From assembly GCA_030611045.1 (NCBI GenBank), contig JAUWQN010000007.1, positions 1 to 44,428 on the forward strand: 44,428 nt of DNA, written 5' to 3'. This DNA is from Methanosarcinales archaeon. GTDB taxonomy: Archaea > Halobacteriota > Syntropharchaeia > Alkanophagales > Methanospirareceae. The notes under the pieces were generated by a model. The model had not been told where the DNA came from, did not search any database, and was given only the letters and a program-made list of their open reading frames with translations. The position numbers were made by a program, and so were the translations under genes. This document shows positions 29,266 through 37,783 of this stretch, one piece after another (position 1 is the stretch's first letter; each line of letters starts with the position of its first letter).

Positions 29266-30543
29266 TCACGCACCTCCATTCAGATTTTTCAGTGCTATAC
29301 TAACCACCTTTGTCATGTGCAGGTCAGGTCCATGCACTTCCATATCCAGCCCCAATCTGCGCCCTGCCTCGCGAATCTTTGCCAGGCCTACCTCATAGTT
29401 CGGCCCGCCACGCCGTATGTATATCTTAATACCCTGTTCTTTCAGCTTTTCCGCGTAATCCTCGAGAGCCATTATTATCCCATCGAAGGTCTTTGCCACA
29501 TCGGTGAAGTTCGCTATTCCACCGCCTATAATGAAGATTTTACCGTTCTCTGACTTCTCTCTCGTCATCAAATCCAATATTGTCTTTGCATACTCGTAGG
29601 TCTCGCCTGTGCTGGGATCTCCACTGTATTCGCCGTAGTTTGCCAATTCACCACCAAACCCCAGATCGACCACGGTATCTGCATAGATTACGCTCGCGCC
29701 CCCACCAGCAACCATTGTCCAAACTCTGCCTTGAGGATTCAGCATGGTGAGTTTCAATGATGATCCACTCTTCTCGTCCAGTTTCTTTATGTACTGCTCC
29801 TCCTGCCGCAATTCCCGGCCGAAAGGAACAGGGAACTCTGCGTCGCCCCACTCTTCAGAGCAGAGGAAATGAGCGGTGTCGTCCAATCGCGCCACGGTGT
29901 CTACCGGAAGGAACTCTCCGTCCGTAAAGGAGAACGGGTTAAACTCCAGGAACCCGAATTGCAGTTCGCGATACAAGCGGAACAGGGCTGTTATGAGAGC
30001 TCCGAGTGTTTCCATGTCCGCGTCACGTGCCGCGTTCAAAATGGGTGTGAGGTCAACATCCTCAATCTTTGCTGCTATTGGAACATTGATGGTGATGACC
30101 TTGTCCCAATTAGCCTCTATGTCTACGCCGCCCGCCCTCGAGAAATGGATATAATCGCCGTTGCGATGACCGGTGAAGGCTAGGTAATACTCCTTGTCAA
30201 CCTCCATGAAGGACTGAACGAGGAAGTGCGTTAGTTTCCCTCGGGATTTGCCCACCTCCACCGTGCTGTTCATCTTCTCCTCCAGCCATTTCTTCACCTC
30301 ATTATAAGTGGCGCCCACGAGTATGAGTCCGTGTTTGCCCCGCTTTCCAAATAGCTGGTCAGACTTCACCGTCAGTTTATCCGTCTTCAACCAGGGCTTC
30401 TCATCACTTTCCGCTTCTATGCTCTTATCCGGTGTAACCAGAGCAACCTTGCCCGGGTACGTAAACTTCCCGTTTGAAAACCGCACTATATGTTTAGCCA
30501 GAATCTTCTTGGCGTCATATTCCCTTATACCTCGTTGTGCCAT
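29266..30543 (-). CDS. aclB: ATP-citrate lyase, ATP-grasp subunit
   Basis: start MAQRGIREYDAKKILAKHIVRFS preceded by AAGGAGGGAT; WTMVAGGGASVIYADTVVDLGFGGELANYGEYSGDPSTGETYEYAKTILDLM. Confidence 0.94.
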   Translation of the reverse strand: MAQRGIREYDAKKILAKHIVRFSNGKFTYPGKVALVTPDKSIEAESDEKPWLKTDKLTVKSDQLFGKRGKHGLILVGATYNEVKKWLEEKMNSTVEVGKSRGKLTHFLVQSFMEVDKEYYLAFTGHRNGDYIHFSRAGGVDIEANWDKVITINVPIAAKIEDVDLTPILNAARDADMETLGALITALFRLYRELQFGFLEFNPFSFTDGEFLPVDTVARLDDTAHFLCSEEWGDAEFPVPFGRELRQEEQYIKKLDEKSGSSLKLTMLNPQGRVWTMVAGGGASVIYADTVVDLGFGGELANYGEYSGDPSTGETYEYAKTILDLMTREKSENGKIFIIGGGIANFTDVAKTFDGIIMALEDYAEKLKEQGIKIYIRRGGPNYEVGLAKIREAGRRLGLDMEVHGPDLHMTKVVSIALKNLNGGA

Positions 30544-30559
30544 ATTTATCCCTCCTTTT

Positions 30560-32503
30560 CTATTCTTTTCCAATCTTTGCCTTTACCCAGGGCAGTTTAC
30601 CCCCGGTCTTCAGTATCTCGACATCGAGTTGTGAAAGGGAGTGTGTAAGTTCGATCTCATTGCCTTTTGTCAGATTCCTGAGTTTAACATCATCTCGTAA
30701 TTCCCCTATGACCACTTCCAGCTTATCTCCTATCTCTAGGGACTCGTAATCAGAGGAATTCTTAAATGTCAGAGGCACGATTCCGAAGTTTATCAAATTG
30801 GCTAAATGGATACGGGCAAAAGACTTGACAATGACGGCCTTAACGCCTAAGTACTTGGGTGCAAGTGCAGCATGCTCTCTGCTCGATCCCTGGCCGTAGT
30901 TTTCACCACCTATTATGTATCCCCCACCTTTCTCCAGAGCCCTTGCGGGAAACTCTGGATCAATCGCCTCAAAAACATACTTCGATATCTCGGGTATGTT
31001 ACTCCGCAGCGGGAGGATTTTTGCTCCCGCAGGCATGATGTGGTCTGTGGTGATATTATCCTCAACCTTGATGAGCACTTCTCCTTCAAGTGTGTCAGAC
31101 AATGGCGGGAAATCAGGCAGGGGCTTGATGTTTGGTCCCCTCTGGATCGCCACCTTGGCAGACTCCTCTGGTGGAAGCGTACGTATGAACATGTTATCAT
31201 TTATTATAAACCGCGGAGGCATCTCTATCTCTGGATTGTCTCCGAGATCGCGTGGATCTGTGAGAACACCTTTGATTGCCGTGGCTGCAGCGACTTCGGG
31301 ACTCACAAGGAATATCTGTGCGTCCTTTGTTCCACTCCGGCCCTCGAAGTTCCGGTTGAAGGTTCGTATAGATACTGCATGAGAAGTCGGTGCAGCTCCC
31401 ATGCCTATGCACGGACCGCAGGTGTTCTCAAGTATTCGTGCACCCGAAGCCACAAGGTACTGCATCTCCCCACTCTCAATTAGGTGCTCTACCACTTGCC
31501 TCGAGCCGGGATTTATAGTGAGATGCAAATTATCTGCAACTGTACGTCCCTTCAGTATGTTTGCCGCTATTTTAAGGTCGCGTAGGGAGGAGTTGGTACA
31601 TGAGCCAATGGCCACTTGCTGCACATCCATCCCTGCAATCTCCCTCACCGGCTTGACCTTTCCAGGACTATGCGGAAGAGCTGCTAGTGGCTCTAATTCG
31701 CTCAGGTTAAGCTCTATAACTTCATCGTAGTCTGCATCATCATCTGCCTCAAGTGGGACCCAGTGGTCTACACGTTCCTGTGCCTTCAAGAAAGCTTTCG
31801 TCACCTCGTCGCTTGGAAATATACTTGTCGTTGCTCCCGTTTCGGTGCCCATATTCGTTATTGTTGCTCTTTCGGGAACGCTAAGGGTCTTAATCCCGGG
31901 ACCAAAGTACTCCAGCACCTTTCCCACGCCGCCTTTAACATCGAGCCTACGAAGGACCTCAAGTATAACGTCTTTAGCTGAGACCCAATCAGGAAGCTCG
32001 CCTGTAAGTTTCACACCCACAACCTTTGGATACTTTATTCTGTACGGCATGCCGGCCATGGCAACGGCTACATCCAGGCCACCAGCACCTATAGCGAACG
32101 AACCTATACCGCCAGCAGTAGGTGTGTGGCTGTCAGAACCGATCAGTGTCTTGCCAGGACGAGCAAAACGTTCCAGATGAAGTTGATGACAGATGCCATT
32201 ACCCGGACGAGAGAAGTACAAACCGTATCTTCTGGCTACGGATTGAAGGTATCTGTGGTCATCAGGGTTTTTGAAGTCTGTTTGCAGCGTGTTGTGATCA
32301 ACATAACTAACGCTCAGTTCTGTCTTTACCCTCGGTATACCGATGGCTTCGAACTGTAGGTAGGCCATGGTTCCGGTTGCGTCCTGGGTAAGCGTCTGAT
32401 CAATCTTCAGCGCTACCTCTTCCCCAGGGGCAATTTCACCCACCACTACATGTACATGCTCATTTATTATCTTTTCTGTAACGGTTCCAAGCATACTAAT
32501 CAT
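30560..32503 (-). CDS. aconitate hydratase (bacterial-like aconitase)
   Basis: DSHTPTAGGIGSFAIGAGGLDVAVAMAG, GSCTNSSLRDL, NTCGPCIGMG, GGENYGQGSSREHAALAPKYLGVKAV. Confidence 0.95.
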   Translation of the reverse strand: MISMLGTVTEKIINEHVHVVVGEIAPGEEVALKIDQTLTQDATGTMAYLQFEAIGIPRVKTELSVSYVDHNTLQTDFKNPDDHRYLQSVARRYGLYFSRPGNGICHQLHLERFARPGKTLIGSDSHTPTAGGIGSFAIGAGGLDVAVAMAGMPYRIKYPKVVGVKLTGELPDWVSAKDVILEVLRRLDVKGGVGKVLEYFGPGIKTLSVPERATITNMGTETGATTSIFPSDEVTKAFLKAQERVDHWVPLEADDDADYDEVIELNLSELEPLAALPHSPGKVKPVREIAGMDVQQVAIGSCTNSSLRDLKIAANILKGRTVADNLHLTINPGSRQVVEHLIESGEMQYLVASGARILENTCGPCIGMGAAPTSHAVSIRTFNRNFEGRSGTKDAQIFLVSPEVAAATAIKGVLTDPRDLGDNPEIEMPPRFIINDNMFIRTLPPEESAKVAIQRGPNIKPLPDFPPLSDTLEGEVLIKVEDNITTDHIMPAGAKILPLRSNIPEISKYVFEAIDPEFPARALEKGGGYIIGGENYGQGSSREHAALAPKYLGVKAVIVKSFARIHLANLINFGIVPLTFKNSSDYESLEIGDKLEVVIGELRDDVKLRNLTKGNEIELTHSLSQLDVEILKTGGKLPWVKAKIGKE

Positions 32504-32560
32504 CTTATAATTAGAAACATTCACATATATCAAATTTTCGATTTTGTTTGGCGATGCAAA

Positions 32561-33571
32561 TTAAAGGTTTTTTTCTAATAGTTTTGCCACCGCAAAAGCA
32601 GGAAATGTGGCTGATATTTTCCTGTTATAGGGAGAAGAAAGTGATAAGAAGTGTATATTTAGTGAATCAGCCGCTTCTTTTGCGATGAAATCGCCTATTC
32701 CTGCTGCTACTACCATTTTTGTTCCGTACTTCTCTTCCAATCTCTCTATCGAAGTACTTAACTCGTCTACCTGTACTCTCTTTACCTGCTCGGCAATGCG
32801 GACAGTGCCATCAGCTCCAAGCTCTTCAAGATCACTGCATACTACTCGGGATAGCCTGCGCATCGCACTTACTCTGCTTTTCTCCTCATTTTCTCGACCC
32901 AAAAAGGCATAACTGTTCGGGCTGTCACAATTGTAATCCTCCTCTGTTATATGCCCAAGGACGAGGTAAGCGTCGGCAGTTGTTGCGAACAGCTCTGAGG
33001 AAACACCACATTCTTCTCCTTTCTCACCTATCTCGACTTTTTTCAGCATTGTGGCAATATTGGTTCGTAATACGCCTGAATAGATTAATTCTCCGGCTTT
33101 TAGCCGTTCAAGGTCTGTTCTCTGCGCTTTTATCTCACCACCCACTATTGGGATTACGTCTGTTGTCGTGCTGCCAATATCAACGAATATCGCATCTTGG
33201 CACTGCTCAGCTATGAGCTTCGAGGATGCGAGCCAGTTGGTCGCTGCAAATGCCAGTGGGTCTTTATCTACCGCGGAGCCGTCTTTGAACGTACAATTTA
33301 CGTCGAAAAATTTGGGTGCGTCAAATGTAGCGGAGAGTGTATGTTTTATGTGTAAAACACCTTCCCGTTTTGTCTCGAAGCAGTCACTGAGTTCCCCGGT
33401 CATCACTACACCTACTGCTTCTATCTCTGTACCAAATTTCTGGTTCACTTCTGTCAGCACATCGTAGAGGCACACCTTATCTTTCCATAACGGTGCGTAC
33501 AATGAATCTACGAATCCGTCCGATGTGGCTATTTTTGTATTCGCTCCTCCTACATCTATGCCTACGAACAT
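32561..33571 (-). CDS. mfnF: H4MPT-linked C1-transfer pathway/hydantoinase-like protein (MfnF-type, methanofuran biosynthesis)
   Basis: MFVGIDVGGANTKIATSDG, AIFVDIGSTTTDVIPIVGGEI, ELIYSGVLRTNIATM. Confidence 0.8.
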   Translation of the reverse strand: MFVGIDVGGANTKIATSDGFVDSLYAPLWKDKVCLYDVLTEVNQKFGTEIEAVGVVMTGELSDCFETKREGVLHIKHTLSATFDAPKFFDVNCTFKDGSAVDKDPLAFAATNWLASSKLIAEQCQDAIFVDIGSTTTDVIPIVGGEIKAQRTDLERLKAGELIYSGVLRTNIATMLKKVEIGEKGEECGVSSELFATTADAYLVLGHITEEDYNCDSPNSYAFLGRENEEKSRVSAMRRLSRVVCSDLEELGADGTVRIAEQVKRVQVDELSTSIERLEEKYGTKMVVAAGIGDFIAKEAADSLNIHFLSLSSPYNRKISATFPAFAVAKLLEKNL

Positions 33572-33651
33572 GGAACCTTTACCAAATTTAAAAAGAAAGT
33601 TACGTAAAGAATATACTGTTTCTCGGAAGGGATTCAGGTCTCCAATAAAAC

Positions 33652-34380
33652 ATGACAGAGAGCGTGAAGAGCAGGAAAAAGGACTTAAAGGAACGGATAG
33701 ACCGCTTGTTCGGAGGTGTCTACGCTTGTAGTAAGACGGTAGAGGCGGAGTTAGGCGATTTAAGCGGTATAAAAGGCGAGCTGAGCGGAATCATGAAAGA
33801 GCTGGAGAGGACAAAAGCGATGTTGACCGAGAAGAAAAAGCTGGGCAAAGAAACCTTGGAAGAGATAGGGGATGCCGTAGAGATTCTGGAAGAGGAGTTA
33901 GAGGCTAAGCGGAAAAAAGTGGAGGAACTATCAACGGGAAAGGAAGGGGAATATTTAAACTCATTAAAATACCTGAAGGCCGAATTCGAGAACTACAAGC
34001 GCAGAACGGAGAAGGAGAGGCAAGAATTTGGTGAATATATTATCAAAGGCTTTATACTGGATTTACTACCAATTAAAGACTCGTTAGAAGTTGCAATAGG
34101 GCATGCGAAAGAGAATGAGCCGTCTGAAGGGTTGGTAAAAGGGATGGAAATGACCGTGAAGCAAATCAATGAGCTTTTGCAGAGAGAGGGGCTCGATGAG
34201 ATAAAAGCAGAAGGCGAGCAATTCGATCCGTTTAAACACGAAGTCGTTGCAAAGGAGATAGTCAAGAAGCATCCAGAGAACGCGGTTATAGAGGTAATGA
34301 GAAAGGGCTATCTGTTCCGCGGAAAGGTTATCAGACCAGCGATGGTGAAGATAGCGATAAGAGAGCAAAAGGATAAATAA
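33652..34380 (+). CDS. grpE: GrpE-family nucleotide exchange factor with extended N-terminal coiled coil
   Basis: LKAEFENYKRRTEKERQEF, LLPIKDSLEVAIGHA, FDPFKHEVVAKE, VIEVMRKGYLFRGKVIRPAMVKIA. Confidence 0.88.
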   Translation: MTESVKSRKKDLKERIDRLFGGVYACSKTVEAELGDLSGIKGELSGIMKELERTKAMLTEKKKLGKETLEEIGDAVEILEEELEAKRKKVEELSTGKEGEYLNSLKYLKAEFENYKRRTEKERQEFGEYIIKGFILDLLPIKDSLEVAIGHAKENEPSEGLVKGMEMTVKQINELLQREGLDEIKAEGEQFDPFKHEVVAKEIVKKHPENAVIEVMRKGYLFRGKVIRPAMVKIAIREQKDK

Positions 34381-34393
34381 TGGGATAAAAAAG

Positions 34394-35038
34394 ATGAAGG
34401 TTTTCGCATCGTGGAGTGGCGGTAAAGAAAGTTGTCTGGCATGCTATCGAGCGATTTCGAGTGGTTTAGAAATGGCATATTTACTTAATTTCGTAGACGA
34501 GGATGGGAAGAGGTCAAGGTCACATGGAGTTCCTTCGTATTTGTTAGGTATGCAAGCAGAGGCACTTGGAATACCTATTGTTCACGTACGGACAACATGG
34601 GGCGAATACGAACGTAATATGAAGGTAGCGGTGGAGGAGTTGAAAACGAAGGGTGTGGAAGGCGGTATTTTTGGAGATATGGATCTCGCAGAACATCGGG
34701 AATGGAACGAGCGGGTTTGTAGTGAAATGGAAATCGAGGCACTCTTCCCGCTCTGGAAGCGTAACCCTGAGGAGCTGCTGCTTGAATTTATAGAAGAGGG
34801 ATTTGAGGCGTATGTGATTGCAACCACACTGGGAGAAGAGTGGCTGGGCAGAAAAGTTGACAAAGCGTTTATTAACGATATGAAAAAGCTTGATATCCAT
34901 CCATGCGGTGAATCCGGCGAATATCATACGTTTGTCACTGACGGGCCGCTATTCAAAAGAGCCATAGAGATCGCCGATAAGAAAAAGATATTAAGAGATG
35001 GTACGTGGTTCTTAGAGATAAAGGGGGAATTAAAGTAA
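34394..35038 (+). CDS. dph6: diphthine--ammonia ligase-type ATP-binding protein (PP-loop)
   Basis: MKVFASWSGGKESCLACYRAI; GIFGDMDLAEHREWNERVCSEM; HPCGESGEYHTFVTDGPLF. Confidence 0.88.
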   Translation: MKVFASWSGGKESCLACYRAISSGLEMAYLLNFVDEDGKRSRSHGVPSYLLGMQAEALGIPIVHVRTTWGEYERNMKVAVEELKTKGVEGGIFGDMDLAEHREWNERVCSEMEIEALFPLWKRNPEELLLEFIEEGFEAYVIATTLGEEWLGRKVDKAFINDMKKLDIHPCGESGEYHTFVTDGPLFKRAIEIADKKKILRDGTWFLEIKGELK

Positions 35039-35051
35039 CCATACCGTTGAC

Positions 35052-36323
35052 TTGAAGATGACCTTAGAGATAAAGGACGTGGATGCGTACTATGGAAGCG
35101 TGCAGGTACTGGAGGGTGTGGATTTTAACGCAGCCCAGGGCGAGCTTTTAGGTATCATCGGCCCGAACGGGTCAGGAAAGACAACGTTACTGAGAGCAAT
35201 TGCGCGTATCTTGAAGCCGAAGACAGGCGCAATTCTATTAGACGGTAAAGCAGTGATGCAGATGAAGGATAAGGAGTTTTCACGTAAGTTCGCTGCGGTC
35301 CCTCAGGATACAACCATACAGTTCGACTTCTCGGCTTTGGATGTGGTGCTCATGGGCAGGAATCCGCATTTGGGGCGGTTAGAGCTGGAGAGTGAGAAGG
35401 ATATTGACATCGCGCGGCGATGCATGGAGCTTACCAACTGCTGGCATCTGGCTGAACGACCGGTTACCGAATTAAGTGGTGGAGAACGGCAGCTTGTTAT
35501 TATAGCAAGGGCACTGACGCAAGAGCCTAAGGTTCTGCTGCTGGATGAGCCAACCTCGCATCTCGATATCAATTATCAAATAGAGATAATGGGGCTGCTA
35601 AAGCACTTGACCGTGCATGACGGCTTGATTATCATCGCAGTTATCCATGACCTCAATTTAGCCGCCCAGTATTGCGACCGCTTAGCATTGTTACGCGACG
35701 GGAAAATCGTTTCGCTTGGGACTCAATATGAGGTATTAACCGCTGAAAATATCAAAAACGCTTTTGGTGCGGACGTTATTGTGAAATGGCATGAAGTAAC
35801 GAACCAGTGCTATGTATCGCCGATTCCCTCTTCGATAAAAAAACGCCAGACCGAGGCAGCACGGAAAACCAATTCTGACATCACGGTTCATCTGATCTGC
35901 GGCGGTGGCGAGGGCGCATCATTAATGTATCTCCTCACAGAGCATGGTTACAAAGTGACCGCAGGCGTGGTGAACATGCTGGATACCGACTGCGAAGTTG
36001 CACAACTCTTGAGCATTCCCGTAGTGACCGAAGCGCCGTTCTCTCCGATTACCGAGGATACGTTCAACGCACATATTAAACTGATTGAGAAAGCAGACAT
36101 CGTGGTGCTCTGCAATATCCCCGTAGGATTCGGTAATGTGAAGAACATAGAAGCGGCAGAAGTAGCTTTAAAACAGAAGGGCAAAAAGTTAGTGGTCGTC
36201 GAGACCGACAGTATAGAAAAGAGGGATTTTATCGGTGGCGAAGCGACTGAACGATTTTTATCACTAAAGGATAAGGGAGCGGTGGTGGTTACAAAACCGG
36301 AGGAAGTGGTGGGGGTGGTGTAG
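35052..36323 (+). CDS. FecCD/BtuCD-type ABC transporter ATPase with additional C-terminal domain
   Basis: Walker A GPNGSGKTT, signature LSGGERQLVIIARAL, Walker B VLLLDEPTSHLD; about 150-aa extension HLICGGGEGASLMYLLTEHGYKVTAGVVNMLDTDCEVA... Confidence 0.9.
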   Translation: MKMTLEIKDVDAYYGSVQVLEGVDFNAAQGELLGIIGPNGSGKTTLLRAIARILKPKTGAILLDGKAVMQMKDKEFSRKFAAVPQDTTIQFDFSALDVVLMGRNPHLGRLELESEKDIDIARRCMELTNCWHLAERPVTELSGGERQLVIIARALTQEPKVLLLDEPTSHLDINYQIEIMGLLKHLTVHDGLIIIAVIHDLNLAAQYCDRLALLRDGKIVSLGTQYEVLTAENIKNAFGADVIVKWHEVTNQCYVSPIPSSIKKRQTEAARKTNSDITVHLICGGGEGASLMYLLTEHGYKVTAGVVNMLDTDCEVAQLLSIPVVTEAPFSPITEDTFNAHIKLIEKADIVVLCNIPVGFGNVKNIEAAEVALKQKGKKLVVVETDSIEKRDFIGGEATERFLSLKDKGAVVVTKPEEVVGVV

Positions 36324-36326
36324 GGG

Positions 36327-36668
36327 GTGTTAATGAAAATTCTCCTCTTTATATTATCGGCATTGATTTTCCACCAAATCTATGGATTTCGTGAAATAGG
36401 GATAGACGAATATAATATATCCCTGTTGATATTGGCAATTGTTGCTCTCTTCGCTACTGCTTTTGGATGGTTAACACAATATAATCGACTAAAAGCTGAA
36501 GAAAAATTCAATATGAAACTTATAATGGATGTTATGGCAGGAGTGATAACAGAACCAAAGGCGATATGTGCAATATTCACTTCGAATCAAAATCTAATCG
36601 AAAAAAGATTACCGTTAGGATATTCTTACATCAAAAATGAAGTGGACAAGAGATTGGATATGGATTAA
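36327..36668 (+). CDS. small membrane protein, hypothetical
   Basis: 113 aa with two hydrophobic segments, directly downstream of the ABC gene. Confidence 0.5.
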   Translation: MLMKILLFILSALIFHQIYGFREIGIDEYNISLLILAIVALFATAFGWLTQYNRLKAEEKFNMKLIMDVMAGVITEPKAICAIFTSNQNLIEKRLPLGYSYIKNEVDKRLDMD

Positions 36669-36671
36669 ATA

Positions 36672-36683
36672 CCCCCCCCCCCC
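36672..36683. repeat. poly-C homopolymer (12 nt)
   Basis: run of C just after the 36668 stop codon. Confidence 0.85.
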
Positions 36684-36812
36684 TTTGCACACACCAAACG
36701 GATGCACCCAGTTTCAATCTGGAGTGGTTGGGGCTTTTATAGAGTAAGCCTCTTAAACACCAAGAAGGCGTAGCGTAAAGGAGACTTTTGTGAGTGTGCA
36801 TAAATAAATGAA

Positions 36813-37418
36813 TTATCGTTCCACATACCGTCCCCTGCGCTTGATTTCCTCTGCCCTTTTGAGCACTTGCGCTGCCTGTGGAAACGTCTGCTTGTAGCCC
36901 GTTATGAACGACTCTTTTAATTGCCCGTATGATTCGTGCGTGCCTTCAAGACTTTGAAAAAATACATGGACGTCTACGCCCCGTGCTTCTGTGCTCGATT
37001 CGATAAACGACAATCCAAAATCTATAAAATAAATGTGATCCCCTACGATAATATTGGAAGTGGTCAAATCACTATGAATTATCCCGTTTTTGTGCAAGAT
37101 GCCAACGAACTCGCCTATTCGCTCGCTTATATCCTTGTTAATCACCTCCCGCGCGAGATTGCCTTCTATCCTCTCCATCACTAATTCGTACTCGTCAACA
37201 TCGAAGAGGATGGGCGTGGGCACGCCTTTTCGTCTCGCTTCCGAAATCAATTTCGCTTCGCTCTTCGTTCTTTCTTTTCTTATTCGCTTGTCCAACTCTT
37301 TTACCCGGTATCGCTTCTCTATTCTCCGTTTATACACGAGGTCGCCCTCTATCTCCACGATCGCTTCAGCGCACTGAAACCACTCTTTAGAAGCGCACGC
37401 ATCACTTACGGAACTCAT
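36813..37418 (-). CDS. bud32: Kae1-associated kinase Bud32 (stand-alone)
   Basis: 201 aa; GAEAIVEIEG-like start (CAEAIVEIEGDLVYKRRIEKRYR), GIIHSDLTTSNIIV, IYFIDFGLSF. Confidence 0.9.
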   Translation of the reverse strand: MSSVSDACASKEWFQCAEAIVEIEGDLVYKRRIEKRYRVKELDKRIRKERTKSEAKLISEARRKGVPTPILFDVDEYELVMERIEGNLAREVINKDISERIGEFVGILHKNGIIHSDLTTSNIIVGDHIYFIDFGLSFIESSTEARGVDVHVFFQSLEGTHESYGQLKESFITGYKQTFPQAAQVLKRAEEIKRRGRYVER

Positions 37419-37528
37419 TGTTAGTTACATGATCTCTTCTCATTTAAGAAAAAGATATTGCCGTGAATGTTTTTCCTATGAGAGAGGAGTATAGTGTACC
37501 ACGTAATCCGAGGAGTAATGCTACAGTT

Positions 37529-37627
37529 TTATATGCTCGTGAACCCGGTTTTAACTTGAGATGAAGAGCGTAATGGCAGAAAAGTATCTCCAACCTTTTG
37601 CCTAACTTCTTCACTTAAAATAGCCAT
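37529..37627 (-). pseudogene. possible N-terminal remnant of a thioredoxin/glutaredoxin-like protein (MAILSEEVRQKVGDTFLPLR...)
   Basis: 32-codon ORF whose N-terminus resembles archaeal protein disulfide oxidoreductase starts, no catalytic CxxC downstream. Confidence 0.3.
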
Positions 37628-37636
37628 CGCTCTGCA

Positions 37637-37645
37637 CCCCCCCCC
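37637..37645. repeat. poly-C homopolymer (9 nt)
   Basis: run of C in intergenic region. Confidence 0.85.
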
Positions 37646-37783
37646 TTTCCCTCTTAATAATCACATTATATGCTGGTTTATATACCTCCGTTATTCTCGT
37701 AGCAATCCTGTTAACGGTGTTGTTGAATTAGAACTAACAGGCTTAATCATAGGGCCGCAACTATTTATGTATGCATTAATAGG

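Noticed and set aside
36711-36719. GTTTCAATC motif resembling the start of CRISPR repeats
   Set aside because: Single occurrence with no regularly spaced repeats or cas genes nearby.
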